NCBI GenBank assembly: GCA_019022495.1
Contig: JAFEKR010000058.1
Coordinates: forward strand, 62,001 to 126,000
DNA length: 64,000 bases
Origin: Epichloe hybrida
Lineage: Eukaryota > Ascomycota > Sordariomycetes > Hypocreales > Clavicipitaceae
Reading direction: 5' to 3'
A program made the position numbers and the translations under genes. Below, one piece after another: positions 44,386 to 54,772 of this stretch. A model generated the notes under the pieces. The model was given only the letters and a program-made list of their open reading frames with translations. It did not search any database and was not told the DNA's origin. How positions within the stretch are numbered: the stretch's first letter is position 1; every line of letters begins with the position of its first letter.

Positions 44386-45298
44386 CTTGGCAAGCACAGC
44401 AGTGCGATGCAGCTCGTCGGCGATTCGGCGTTGTCGATTGTTGACTCGATGCAGGTCAAGATAGGAGGTTGTTTCGGATTTTAAAAGTAAGCGAAAAGGG
44501 GACGTCACTTTTTTTCTTGGCCTCTTGGCCCTTGACCTCAGTAGGAGCTTCGTGGCTACTAGGTAGTAGAGACAACAAAATCGAGTCAGAACAATAGAAT
44601 CCTGAAGAATGAAAAAAAAAACAAGAAAAACCTAAAAAAAAAAAAAACACTCGCTGACCTGATGAGGTGTCTAACCACCTGGGTTGCAGTCGAATGAATG
44701 TCTAGTTCCTGACGGGTCGAAGAGTAACAAGCTGGCCAACTATTTGTCGCTTCGAATCGTAGCGCGCAAAACTTTGGCCACTTCCCAAGCAGCGAGGCAG
44801 ACCCGCAGGTGGAGATGGCATGCCCCAGCCAAGAAGGTGAATGGTGGTGTGGATGACGATGGCGTCAATCGAATCGAACCAGGCTGGTGCTCGTATTGGT
44901 ATCGATAGGAACTAAGCTGGTTGCGATGAGGCCTGGCGCGAGTAAGACAGTCTTGATGTCGGTGTACCGATAGGATGGTGGTGAGTAATTGACGTGGGAC
45001 TGACAACGACAGCGATAGGTGACGGATGTGACGGATGCGATGGATGCGCTGGATACGATGGTGATAATATAGGAAAAGGTATGGGTGGCATCTGAGGAGA
45101 CACAGCAGATAAAGGAAATACAACAGCGGCCAAGGAAGGTATAGGTCAGACGGGAACCGTCATCTGCGACAAAGGGGAACACAAGAATTCTAGGACGAGC
45201 GAGCGGCCGGAGAGTGATGGAGCGATGGAGTGATGATGAGGGCTTGAGGATGGATGTAGCAGGACAAATTCCATGACGGATCGCCGGCTTACTACGCG

Positions 45299-45335
45299 TA
45301 CGGAGTACGGAGTACAGAGTACAGAGTACAGAGTT
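45299..45335. repeat. Tandem TACGGAGTAC / TACAGAG repeat
   Basis: Two overlapping TACGGAGTA 9-mers followed by three TACAGAG units. Confidence 0.8.
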
Positions 45336-46080
45336 ACAGAGCACGGATCATGTACTCCATACGGACTACTCTGGCAAGCTTGACCGGGGTCAGTCGTGCC
45401 TTCCTGCATTCATGCGTATGGCTGGCTGCAACGTTGACATCTGCACAATGAATACGGAGTACGGAGATCCGTAAATAATCCGATCAATAGTCAGGACGGG
45501 ATACCGGCCGACGCAGCCAGTTTTAGTGCATGAGCAAGAATGTATAACTTGGAAACATTTCCATGAATGAAACAGCCAGGAACGCTGTCTTACCAATGGA
45601 CTCGTCCCGCAATCTTCAGAGGGGGAAAAAAAAAAAAAAAAAAAAAAAAAAAGAATGGACTCGTGCACGCGCTTACAAAGGCTGATGAGCCAGAATTGAT
45701 TCTGAATTACAGTGGCTGTTCATACTAGCGTGTGGCGTGGCATGTCTGACCTCACATTCTCCCGACCACGAGGCCAGTTAGACGAGGTTGGACTTGGAAG
45801 CGCAGCACTTCTTGCCCTAACGCGTCCGTCCATCGACTGATGTAGTTGACAAGTGCCAGCTGGAGTCGGTACGTACCCGCCGCGAGCGCCGCGTCCACAG
45901 CCTTGTTCTGGGGCAATCAATCATCACTGATAAGTTTATACTCCGTAACGGCGGCGGGGGGGAAATGGGGCACCCGCCGGCCCTCCGCTAAGTTCCCGAG
46001 ACGCCGGGCGACGGGAGACAACACTAGAACCCAGTTCTTGACCTACATAGACAATCTCTGTCTAAAAGGTATTAGAAGCC

Positions 46081-46110
46081 AGAGCTGTACAGAGCTGTAC
46101 AGAGCTGTAT
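46081..46110. repeat. Three tandem 10-bp units (AGAGCTGTAC)
   Basis: Perfect apart from the last base of the third unit; about 380 bp upstream of the amine oxidase start. Confidence 0.85.
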
Positions 46111-46488
46111 CGGAACGTCGACCTGGTCAACCAAAGCCGTCGTTCTTTGCAGACATGGAGACATGGAAGGCTCCACGACGAGCGCGCCTTCCTTTGTCAA
46201 TGTCGATAAAAGACCCCACCTTGTTGAAGCATTCTGTCTGGTGCTCCGTTCCGTTCCGCCCCCGTGCTTCGAGCCTTGTACAACCAACCCCACCTACTTA
46301 AGATGCCAACCTCACCACAATCGCTTCTGCTTTTCTTTCTTCTCGGATGCTTATAACAGATAGAAGTGGGTAAGCTGGATCCATACTCCAGACTGAAAAC
46401 CGAAGCTTCTGCATGACGAGAATCCCCTCTGGCGAACTGTCAGCACAGCACAAATACCTTTCTCCATCCCCCGGACTCAACCTCCACA

Positions 46489-48863
46489 ATGACTGCTGGT
46501 CGACCTCATCCTCTTACCCAGCTATCCGTCCAAGAGTTCACCAAGGCTCGGGACATCATCGTAAAGCTGTACGGAAGCTCGCAGCCCGTCTACTTCCGGC
46601 AGATATCCCTTCAAGAGCCCAGCAAAGAGTCACTCATTCCGTATCTTGAAGCAGAACATGCTGGCACCTTGACGGCAGAGACGCCGCGCCCTGGCCGTCA
46701 TGCTCGCGTTGAATATGGCATTATCAAGGCAGAGAGGCACGAGGCTGTCAGATGCGTCGTTGATCTGGATGCCAGCAAGGTTGTCAGTAGTGACACTGCC
46801 TCTGCCCATTCTTTCCCATACTATACAGAGTGAGTCTAACTTGCAAAACCCATTATATTATTCTGTTTCGTGGATATGCCAAGACGTAGACATTGGAATA
46901 TCAATACTGATGATGTCCCTCGCAGGGACGAAATCTCCCACTGCTTGGACTACTGCGTCTCATCAGACCTTTTCAAAGAGGCCATGTCGGAGTTCGCACT
47001 GCCAGAGGGATTCGAACTCACCATTGACCCTTGGCCGTATGGCGGATCAGACAATGAGGACGACCCGAGATACATGCAAGGTTTGGTGTTTGCTCGTGAC
47101 GCCAGGAAGAACCACCCTGATACCAACCACTACGGCTATCCGATTCCCATCATCGCCGTCATCGACTGGGTGACCAAGAAGGTTGTCCGCGTTGATCGCT
47201 TGGCCACTGGAGGATCGGATGATGGTCTCGAGCCTGCTCCTCGAGGCGACGAGCCGAAAAAGCTGTTCCAGAATTCAAAGCCAGCCGAATGGGTTCCTGA
47301 GCTTCTCGAGCAACCTGTGAGAGCTGATTTGAAGCCCTTGAACGTCGTTCAGCCCGAGGGTCCTTCATTCACGGTCCAGCCAGATGGACTCATCGAGTGG
47401 CAGAAATGGAGATTCCGACTTGGATTCACTCCTCGTGAAGGGGCAGTTCTCCATGATGTTTGCTACCAGAACCGGCCCGTCTTCTACCGTCTCAGCTTCT
47501 CGGAGCTGACAGTGCCTTACGGTGATCCACGGCCACCTTTCCATCGCAAGCAGGCATTCGATTTTGGCGACGTCGGCGTCGGACGCGCGGCCAACAATCT
47601 GACACTGGGGTGCGACTGCCTCGGAGCCATCCACTACTTCGATGCTCTTCTCGCAGGACCGGACGGGTCTCCAACCCCCGCCAAGTCGGTCGTTTGTCTG
47701 CACGAACAGGACGGTGGCATCCTGTGGAAGCACACAAACTTCAGAACCAATAACGCCGTTGTCGTCCGATCACGAGAGTTTGTTGTGCAGTTCATCTGCA
47801 CCTTGGCAAATTACGAATACATACTCGCCTTTAAGCTCGATTTGGCCGGAGGAGTTACACTTGAGACTCGCGCTACTGGCATGGTCAGTGTTGTTGCCAT
47901 TGACGAGGGCAAGACAAGCAAGTATGGCAACCTGGTGTCGCCGGACATTCTTGCACAGAACCACCAGCACATCTTCGCCGCCAGAATCGATCCCGCCATT
48001 GACTCGTATCGCGACAACAGGGTCGTTGTCGAGGAGAGCCACGGCGTCAAGATGAACCCCGAGACCAACCCGTACGGCAACTTGTACGAGGTGAGGCGCC
48101 GAGTCGTCGACAAGGCGAGCCATATCGATGCTGAGCCTCGGCTGAACCGAACCATCAAGCTGGAGAATCCCAACAAGAAGAACTCCATCTCGGGCAAGAA
48201 TCTTGCCTACAAGGTGGTGGCTCCTCCCACGCAAATGATTCTGGCCGACGAGGAGAGCATGCAGTCGCAGCGTGCCCTGTTTGCTCAGCACAATGCCTGG
48301 GTCACTGGGTACAGAGATGGTGAGTTCTGGGTGGCGGGCGAATTCACCAACCAGAGCCGAGTGGAGGCTGGGGGTGTTGGTGATATGGTGCGACGAGGCG
48401 ACTGGTTCACGGAAGACGGCACGCCGACCAAAGGCACCGATGGCTCAATCGGAGTCAATGGTCATGCAAGCCACGGCACCAAGAGCTCTCCCGTTCTGTG
48501 GCCTGTCTATAGCTTCACGCATAACCCCCGTGTGGAGGACTGGCCGGTCATGTGAGTTCCGAGTCCAGGAAATCATAGATTCCACCTCAAACATGACGTG
48601 TGTACTAATGCTCGAAAAAAAAAAAAAAAAGGCCAATGGAAATGTATCAAATTCACCTCCGTCCGGCCGACTTTTTCGAGGCCAACCCATCGCTCGATGT
48701 CCCATCCAAGAAGAACGAGACCAGTGTTCTGGTGCGTTGTTGCGGTTCCAACGGCTCTGGCAACGACGACTCGTGCAGCTCTGCGCAAAAGGATGCCGCC
48801 GTTCATGGCCAAGGGACGAACAATGGCGTTGCTGCCCAGACCGCCGGCGCTCAAGTTGCATGA
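46489..48863 (+). CDS. Copper amine oxidase (primary-amine oxidase)
   Basis: Oxidises primary amines to aldehyde, ammonia and hydrogen peroxide with copper and the self-made cofactor topaquinone. Exons 46489-46829, 46926-48551, 48632-48863; introns of 96 and 80 bp; 732 aa. The topaquinone Tyr is in LANYEYIL (Tyr410). The catalytic Asp is in KQAFDFGDVG. Copper ligands are HQHIFAARID (His-x-His) and FTHNPRVEDWPVM. N2/N3 domains are represented by PLTQLSVQEFTKARDII and the GRHARVEYGIIKAERHEA region. The second intron ends in an A-run directly before its AG; splicing restores EDWPVMPMEMYQIHLRPADFF, the usual family C-terminus, followed by a Ser/Asn/Gly tail. No PTS1 and no signal peptide, so likely cytosolic or with cryptic targeting. 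Probably used for nitrogen supply from amines. Confidence 0.95.
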
Positions 48864-49092
48864 AAGAATGGTGGGAGAGACATGTTACGGATATGTCCTG
48901 GCATGGAAGTGGTTGAAATGTGATGGATGACAAGAATTTGCATGAGCGCATTTGGATGCGTGCTGCCTCGGGGCTCCAACAGTCATCCATGTATACGAAC
49001 GAGCATCTATACGTTGTGTGTGTAAATAAATATACCCCCCCTTGTCTCCAATCGTCCCATTCTCGCAGTCTACAATGTTGGGAGTGAAGAGA
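48864..49092. other. Short convergent intergenic region
   Basis: 3' ends of the amine oxidase and BNA6 genes; nothing else seen. Confidence 0.6.
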
Positions 49093-49198
49093 TCAATGTT
49101 CGATCTTGAGCGAAAAGTCGACGTGCGGAACACCCTGATGAATAGAGCTCGTCGAAATAATGTCCACATCTGTTGATGCCATACCATGGTTAGCCAAG

Positions 49199-49258
<60 letters not shown>

Positions 49259-50147
49259 CATCACCAGTGATGGATCAGAGCCCGCCGTCGCAGAGCAATC
49301 ACTCACCGTTGCAAACATACGGCTCCACGTTACCGGCCCTCAACCCCCCCGAGACCTCCAAGATAAAGTCCCTCTTCCCCCTCCACCTCTCCTTCAGCGC
49401 CCTCGCGGCAACCCTGACGCCCTCGCCGGTGAAATTATCCAGCATGACGACATGTGCCCCCGCGGCAATCGCCTCGTCGGCCTCGGCCTCGCTCTGAACC
49501 TCGACCTCGACCTTGATGCTGAAGCCGGCCACGGCCTTGGCCGCCCCCACGGCATCCGCGATGCCCCCCCTGCTCCAGACGTGGTTGTCCTTGAGCATGA
49601 CCATGGAGCTCAGGTCCATCCTGTGGGCGTCGGCGCCGCCGACCAGCATGCCGTACTTCTCCACGAGCCTGAACCCCGGCGTCGTCTTGCGCGTGCCCGC
49701 CAGGACCCCCGCGTAGCCCGCCCGCCGGACGAGCCGCACCAGCTCCCCCGACTTGGTGGCCACGCCCGAGCACCGCGCGAGCACGTTCAGGGCCACCCTC
49801 TCGCCGAGCAGGATTCCTCGGACGGGGCCCTTGACGGTAGCGCATCTGATCTTGATGGGCTCCGGGTCCGAGGTCCGACCCGACGTCGACGTCGACGGCG
49901 CGAGCGCGAGCGCGGAGCCCTCGGCCACGTGCCACTCTACGGTGCAGCCCGTCTGGCGGAAGACCTCGTCGAAGAAGGGCCTGCCGGCGAGGAGGCCGGG
50001 GGACTTGGCCCAGAGGGTGGCGGTGCGCGGCGACTCGCCTACCACGAAGCCGGCGTAGTCAAAGGAGGGCGTGTCTTCGGCGAGCCAGGCTGTGATTTGG
50101 GACTTGTACGTTGGCGGGAGGAGGTCGGATAGGTTGCCGAGGGACAT
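49093..50147 (-). CDS. BNA6: Quinolinate phosphoribosyltransferase (nicotinate-nucleotide pyrophosphorylase)
   Basis: Makes nicotinate mononucleotide from quinolinate and PRPP in de novo NAD synthesis. Exon 1 49307-50147, intron 49170-49306 (GTGAGT, GCTAAC, CAG), exon 2 49093-49169; 305 aa. The frame is open upstream to 50540, but MSLGNLSDLLPPTYKSQIT is the family-like start. Motifs: LLGERVALNVLARCSGVAT, GTRKTTPGFRLVEKYGMLVGG, HRMDLSSMVMLKDNH, IKVEVEVQSEAEADEAI, VVMLDNF and GGLRAGNVEPYVCNG. The second exon gives DVDIISTSSIHQGVPHVDF, the closing beta-strand with the Ser-rich phosphate loop. The intron is unusual in holding a (TC)26 run (see repeat). Strongly GC-rich. Confidence 0.95.
49203..49255. 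repeat. (AG)26 microsatellite inside the BNA6 intron
   Basis: On the coding strand this is a TC tract placed upstream of the branch site GCTAAC and the 3' splice site. Confidence 0.97.
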
Positions 50148-50695
50148 GGTCGTGACGGTGGCGGATGGCAAAATGAGAGGCGGGGTCTGCTTTGAATCGG
50201 GGGGTTGGAGGGAGAAGACGGTGTTTACGGAATGTTGGTGTTTTTGGAGTGTTTTTTTGGAAGGAATTAAGGTGTCAAGTGTGGGGGGGGCAGGCAAGGA
50301 AGGGTACGGCAAGGGCAGCGCTTGTGCGCTTGTCTCCCTCCGGTCGTGGCCCGGATCGTCTTGATTGGCGCAGACGGGACGGGGGATATTTGATTCTGGT
50401 ACCATCGATGGGATGTGCATTCTTTTTCTTACCCCCATGAGCCAGCAGAGAGAATCTGGCAGAGTAAAAAGCACCTCTCTAGAGTCTAGACCAACTCGAG
50501 GCGACCACACACGACTACATAGTCTTGCACAAAGTTGCATTCAATTCGTTCTAGAAGGCACAACAAGACTTGGACTACGATGAGGGACCCTGGAGTGCGA
50601 ACAATATGAATATAACAAAACACTCCCCTGTTCAATAAAACACACTCTATTGTAGCCCTAAACATGAACAAGACAATTTCTCCTAAACACCTAGC
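50148..50695. other. Intergenic region BNA6 / kinase-HAD-PRTase gene
   Basis: Upstream sequence of BNA6 and 3' region of the next gene. No other gene or motif recognised. Confidence 0.5.
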
Positions 50696-52804
50696 CTATG
50701 CCATGTGTGTGGTGTTGAAAAGCCGATGACCAGTATCAGTACCCTTGGATCCAACAAATTTGTTTTTCGAGAGGCGAAGCGCTCCGATGCTGACGCGATG
50801 TTGTTCTGCCACCTTGGAAAGCTCGCGCCCTTCGGACAATGCGTCATCCTGAACCACTCCGGCGGTAACAACAATGCAGATGTCTTTGTCCATGCTTCGT
50901 ACTTGATTGATAAAAGGTATCAGCGTCTTGCCACTGCTTATCACGGAATCGACCAGAATCACGGTCCTCTGATTGTCAACATGTTCTCTCTTGATATCAT
51001 CCGGGCAACTGGCGTGGACGAACATGGCAAGTGGCAATGCCTCGCTCAATCCCAAAGCCATGGGCTCGCCGCCTCGCATCAGCGCAACAATTGTGGTTTG
51101 AGTCTCGTGCTGAAGACGGTATCCGCTGACTTGATGCCCCTGTACATGCTGTGTAGGATATTCTTCAACTCCAACTATCTCTGGCAGGAACTCCCAGGCC
51201 AGGTAGAGCCCGACATTGCCGTGGGCTTTCCTCAAAGTTGGCCCTGCATTCGCCGCATCGCGCATCGGGGACATGAGCAGCTTCGCGGCGCTCTTGTCTG
51301 TAGCCTGCCATATCCTTGGGTACGAACTAGCATTTCGACCACAATGCAACGACTTGAGAAAGCTTTCACCGATAAGGGACATTCGAGGAAGTACGCTATC
51401 GCTTAGTCGTGGAGAAACGTTTCCGGGCAGCAAGCACTGTCGCGGCTTGAGGCCTCGAGTCGTGATGGCTTCCATGAGAAAACGGTCCATACTGCGACTG
51501 CGATTTCGTTCTGGGCCTGTGACCACGATTGCTTGGTCCGCTGCCTCCAACATTGGCAAGTCGAGAGGACTATCGCCAATTGCCACGATATGCAGCTGAC
51601 CCTCTTGCCGCAGCTTTGTCACGATCCGAGCCTTTACGTCGGGCGTGACAACAATATCATCCGAGATTCTTGCTCCGCCGATAACTTGGATCTTTTGAGA
51701 GAAGCCCTCTGTTTCTAGAATCTTCTCCCAGACACGGCGAATTCCGCAAGTCACAACTAAAGCAGATAAATGCTCATGAGCTTGGATAAAGCGGAAGAGG
51801 GATACGAATTCGGGGTGAATCTTTGTCTTTGATGCCGCCATTGTACAGATACGTTCGAAATCTTCTTCGTTTGCTACTTCCTCGTACAAGAGAGTAGCTT
51901 GAAGTAGAGCAGTTTCCGAGTAACGAAGCGGACTGCCGAATAAACCGTTTAGAGGACAACCCGTGCCTATAGCCTCCCAGAAAGTGACACTCGTGTCATC
52001 TGTTGATAGAGTTTTGTCTGCATCCACTACAACAGCGGTTCTGAGATCGCTTTTTGTGAGAAAACCACTGATTTTAGCATCTACTCTGGACGCGTTCGGT
52101 ATCGTGGCGGCTCGGCATGAGAACCGAATGTAATTCATGGCAGCGAGAAGGTGGTTTGTCGGCGGCTCGGGCAGCCGCGAGAACAAGATACCGTGTTTTT
52201 GACAGAGACTCATTAGCTCCGAGATCTCCGCCTGCTGCCACGTCTCCAAGTGGGCGGCAGAAAGGTCCGGACGGCGCCTTTTTGCGTCCTTTTGCCTCTG
52301 CTCAGCTATCCGTGCAACCGAGGTATCCAGGTATAGTATATGGGTATAAGTACTCATATCGTTGGGCGTGTACACACGGATTTGCTCCTCGTGAGACCAA
52401 AACATGAAATGACCAGTGACAATAGCGGATTTTTTGGATTGACGACAAGTTTCAGCGATTCGATCGATCGCCTGCTCTCGCTAGTGCTGCTTCTGCTCCT
52501 TTTCAAGTCTTTGAAAAGCAACCAGACCTCCAGGAACAATTGTGGAAATCATGTCTGAACCCTCGTAAAAATCAAATTGACTATGACTCAACTGCTTCTT
52601 CAACTCGCTCAGTAGGAACGACTTTCCTGAGCCCGGCAATCCATAAAGCCCGATCACAGAAGGCCTCTTGCTTGCCTGCGCGATCATCTCAGTCGATAGA
52701 ATGGAATCAGGACAAAGTTCGAAGTCCCCCATGTCTGTTGGTATAGTGAAATGCTTTCTAGGACGGGGAACGCTGTCTTTGACCGCTTCAGAATCGGAGA
52801 ACAT
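50696..52804 (-). CDS. P-loop kinase - HAD phosphatase - phosphoribosyltransferase fusion, interrupted by one in-frame TAG
   Basis: One 702-codon frame broken only by TAG at codon 108 (52481-52483). Before it: a P-loop NTPase/kinase-like start with GLYGLPGSGKSFLLSELKK and EGSDMI, ending EKEQKQH. After it the same frame continues REQAIDRIAETCRQSKKSAI, VTGHFMFWSHEEQ, finishing the kinase fold. Then a HAD domain: nucleophile motif VVVDADKTLS, and IGDSPLDLPMLEAAD as the acidic motif IV. Then a uracil-PRTase-like domain: IVALMRGGEPMALGLSEALP and the PRPP loop VILVDSVISSGKTLIPF. I read the stop as a Trp codon (TGG) changed to TAG, because His-Trp-Arg would fit the helix and no intron removes it. 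It is either a nonsense pseudogene, a strain allele, or an mRNA-edited gene. The second ATG at 52405 could give a 569-aa protein lacking the P-loop. The pathway is unknown; nucleotide salvage is a guess from the domains. Confidence 0.8.
52481..52483 (-). other. In-frame TAG stop at codon 108, candidate Trp (TGG) site
   Basis: Single stop inside an otherwise open frame. Context CAC-TAG-CGA: U before and G after the adenosine, the preferred context of the perithecial A-to-I editing known in Fusarium and Neurospora. Confidence 0.6.
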
Positions 52805-53277
52805 CCATTCACGGACGACGAAGGTATGGATGTCGAAAAGGAAAGTATGTCAGTGCAGTGAAGTCATTAGGGGAGTTCCAAAGTGAAAATAGACTGCGTA
52901 TTAAATACTTGTTGACAGCAGCCGCAAACAATGAATCCCTCTCTCCAGCCATGATTCTCAACAGTTCTACCGGATGCAGTATCCAGTCGCCTTCCGGGTT
53001 CTATTCTCTGGTCACGCTCCCTTTTCTCGGCTCCATGCATATTTGTGCTGGCTCTACAGCATGTCGAACATTATGACCGAGAGCTTTTTTCTTGTACCTT
53101 CCCTGCCGTAATGAACCATCTAGGTTCTCCTCTCACTTCAAAGATCTGGTCACGGTGCCTGTGCTCGGCTCTTTGCATCTATTTCTGTCGTTACAGCACA
53201 CCGGTGTGCTTTGACCGAGACAGCCACTGCACGTGCATTCCCTGCTGCAAAGATGAGTGTTTTGCCGGTCGACCCTT
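52805..53277. other. Intergenic region with a divergent tandem duplication
   Basis: Two related blocks of about 80 bp, near 53009-53083 and 53146-53221. They share TCTGGTCACG, CTCGGCTC, TGCAT, TACAGCA and GACCGAGA in the same order. Short ORFs across them are not supported. Confidence 0.55.
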
Positions 53278-53724
53278 TCACGGGAGAAGCGGCCAGAAGT
53301 GTCGCAATCTGTGACACGCAAACTCGAACTTGTTGAGTTCAACAGGATGTCGTGAGGCGACCTCGCGAATCTTGAAGTCCCGTGCAGGGTTCACCACCTC
53401 ATTGATGTGTCGATACGCGGTTGAGCCAGACAGGAAAGCGGCAGTTCGGAAGAAGGCCCATCTCGACGTGAACTTGAGTAGCATGTAGCCGTAAATTGGC
53501 GGATGCTTGAAAAGGTGAAAAGTTGGGAACTGTCGCAACGGATGGCCATCGCATTGTGCCCTGCCGAGAGTATAGAAAACGTCCGCCGTTTCGCTCAAGC
53601 GGTGGAGGAAGGTGCGAGCCTCGCGTCGTTCGGCCAACTCCTCCCTCAATCGCGCCTTGTACCACGAAGAAGACTGCACTTTAAGGCCGAGCAATCGGTG
53701 CCACCGTTGCATCACCTTGACCAT
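53278..53724 (-). CDS. Small conserved fungal protein of unknown function
   Basis: Single-exon 148-aa protein starting at the first true ATG (MVKVMQRWHRLLGLKV); the frame extends upstream only from a GTG. It is rich in Arg and aromatic residues: ARTFLHRLSETADVFYTLGRA, GYMLLKFTSRWAFFRTAAFL, INEVVNPARDFKIREVASRH and the end LRHFWPLLP. I recognise this as a widespread filamentous-fungal family without known function (pattern: KFTSRWxFxRTAAFL, EVVNPxxDxKxxxVAxRH, RRxWPLLP). No membrane helix or signal peptide is obvious. It could have an additional 5' exon. Confidence 0.7.
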   Translation of the reverse strand: MVKVMQRWHRLLGLKVQSSSWYKARLREELAERREARTFLHRLSETADVFYTLGRAQCDGHPLRQFPTFHLFKHPPIYGYMLLKFTSRWAFFRTAAFLSGSTAYRHINEVVNPARDFKIREVASRHPVELNKFEFACHRLRHFWPLLP

Positions 53725-54772
53725 GATGGGAAGAAAAAGATTCCGATTCGGTAAGTTGGCGCTTGAAAGCTCTGGCGACGTGCGTTGATTTGTAAAAAAA
53801 AAAGACGTATGTGCGCGGGAGGACGACACAGATTTACCTCGCACCACAGCCGGTCATGGCTCATGCATGGCTCATGCATGGCTAGCCCATGGTCCTGGTC
53901 TTTTGCCTCAGGCACAATTTGAGATCTTTCTGCTCGCGTAAACGACTTTTCACGTTTGATGTTCTTCAAGGCATGGATAATGACAACACCGCATCTATTA
54001 GATAGGTACGGTCTTTATATCCCATCCAAAGCACACGTCGATAATCTGCGGTGCCATCTACCCTTGCGACATGTCAGTGAATCGTGAAACTAAATGGAGA
54101 ATCTTGTCATCTTAGTTGATATCTTGAGAGCCAGTAGTTTGAGGCTTCCCGCGAGCGCCGTCAGCCTGTCGTTAAGATGGCTTCACTATCGAAAGTGGCA
54201 TCGGTTGTCGGGGGCTTAACGGCACTGTCAGCTTCAGAGAACCAGAAAGAGAAATAACAAGACTTGATAGCTCATATCCTTTGCCTCCCTCTGGAAGTTG
54301 CTGTGGCGTCTGCTGTACCACATCACAGGAGCCCAGCCTATTTTTGGTTGCAACTACTGGAACTCGAGCAGACGGGAGGATTCAAGTAGCACCAATTGAA
54401 CAGGAGGCCAACACTCTCTCAAACTCGTCTGCTTCCCATCCCATACAGAGTCCTCTTGTGTCAGCCCTCCTCCTGGCTTCTCTGTTTCCTCCGCCGAGTA
54501 GCCCTTCGAACCCCATCTCGACTCCTTTTGGCGGATCAGCAGAGTTTTGTAGAAACTAGAAACCTGCTGCCGATATCGGAATGCCATCCGAACGCCATCC
54601 GAAAAGGGCACAGCTATTAGTGGTTGACACGGCCCCGCCGTGCCCCACGAGGCAATTTCAATTTCACTCCATCATTGGAGGGCTGAATTAAAGTTGAAGC
54701 TCAAGTTTCCAAACTTCCAAAGGATCAAGTCGTCTCTCCCACTTCTTCTGTCGGCTCGATTCCAATCTCAAC
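53725..54772. other. Intergenic region
   Basis: Upstream of the small conserved gene (minus) and of the DUF6604 gene (plus). A 12-bp ATGGCTCATGC-type direct repeat lies at about 53859-53885. No gene recognised; the 54281-54559 ORF has no family features. Confidence 0.5.

Larger units (their letters stand above)
44386..46488. other. Two-kilobase gene-free region rich in TACGGAGTA words and long A-run
   Basis: A-runs at about 44631-44646 and 45626-45651; four copies of TACGGAGTA/TACTCCGTA (45299, 45306, 45453, 45939) with degenerate GAGTACAGAGTAC repeats between 45300 and 45335; three tandem AGAGCTGTAC units at 46081-46110. Short ORFs here are not supported. Confidence 0.5.

Noticed and set aside
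44866..44890. Box-B-like GGTTCGATTCG on the minus strand near 44.88 kb
   Set aside because: No T stem, A box or acceptor stem around it.
42324..45651. Many A/T runs of 15-25 bases, considered as retroposon tails
   Set aside because: No target-site duplications or element bodies next to them; long homopolymers are frequent throughout the intergenic DNA here.
49452..50132. 226-codon plus-strand frame over BNA6
   Set aside because: Shadow of the GC-rich BNA6 coding strand; no recognisable domain.
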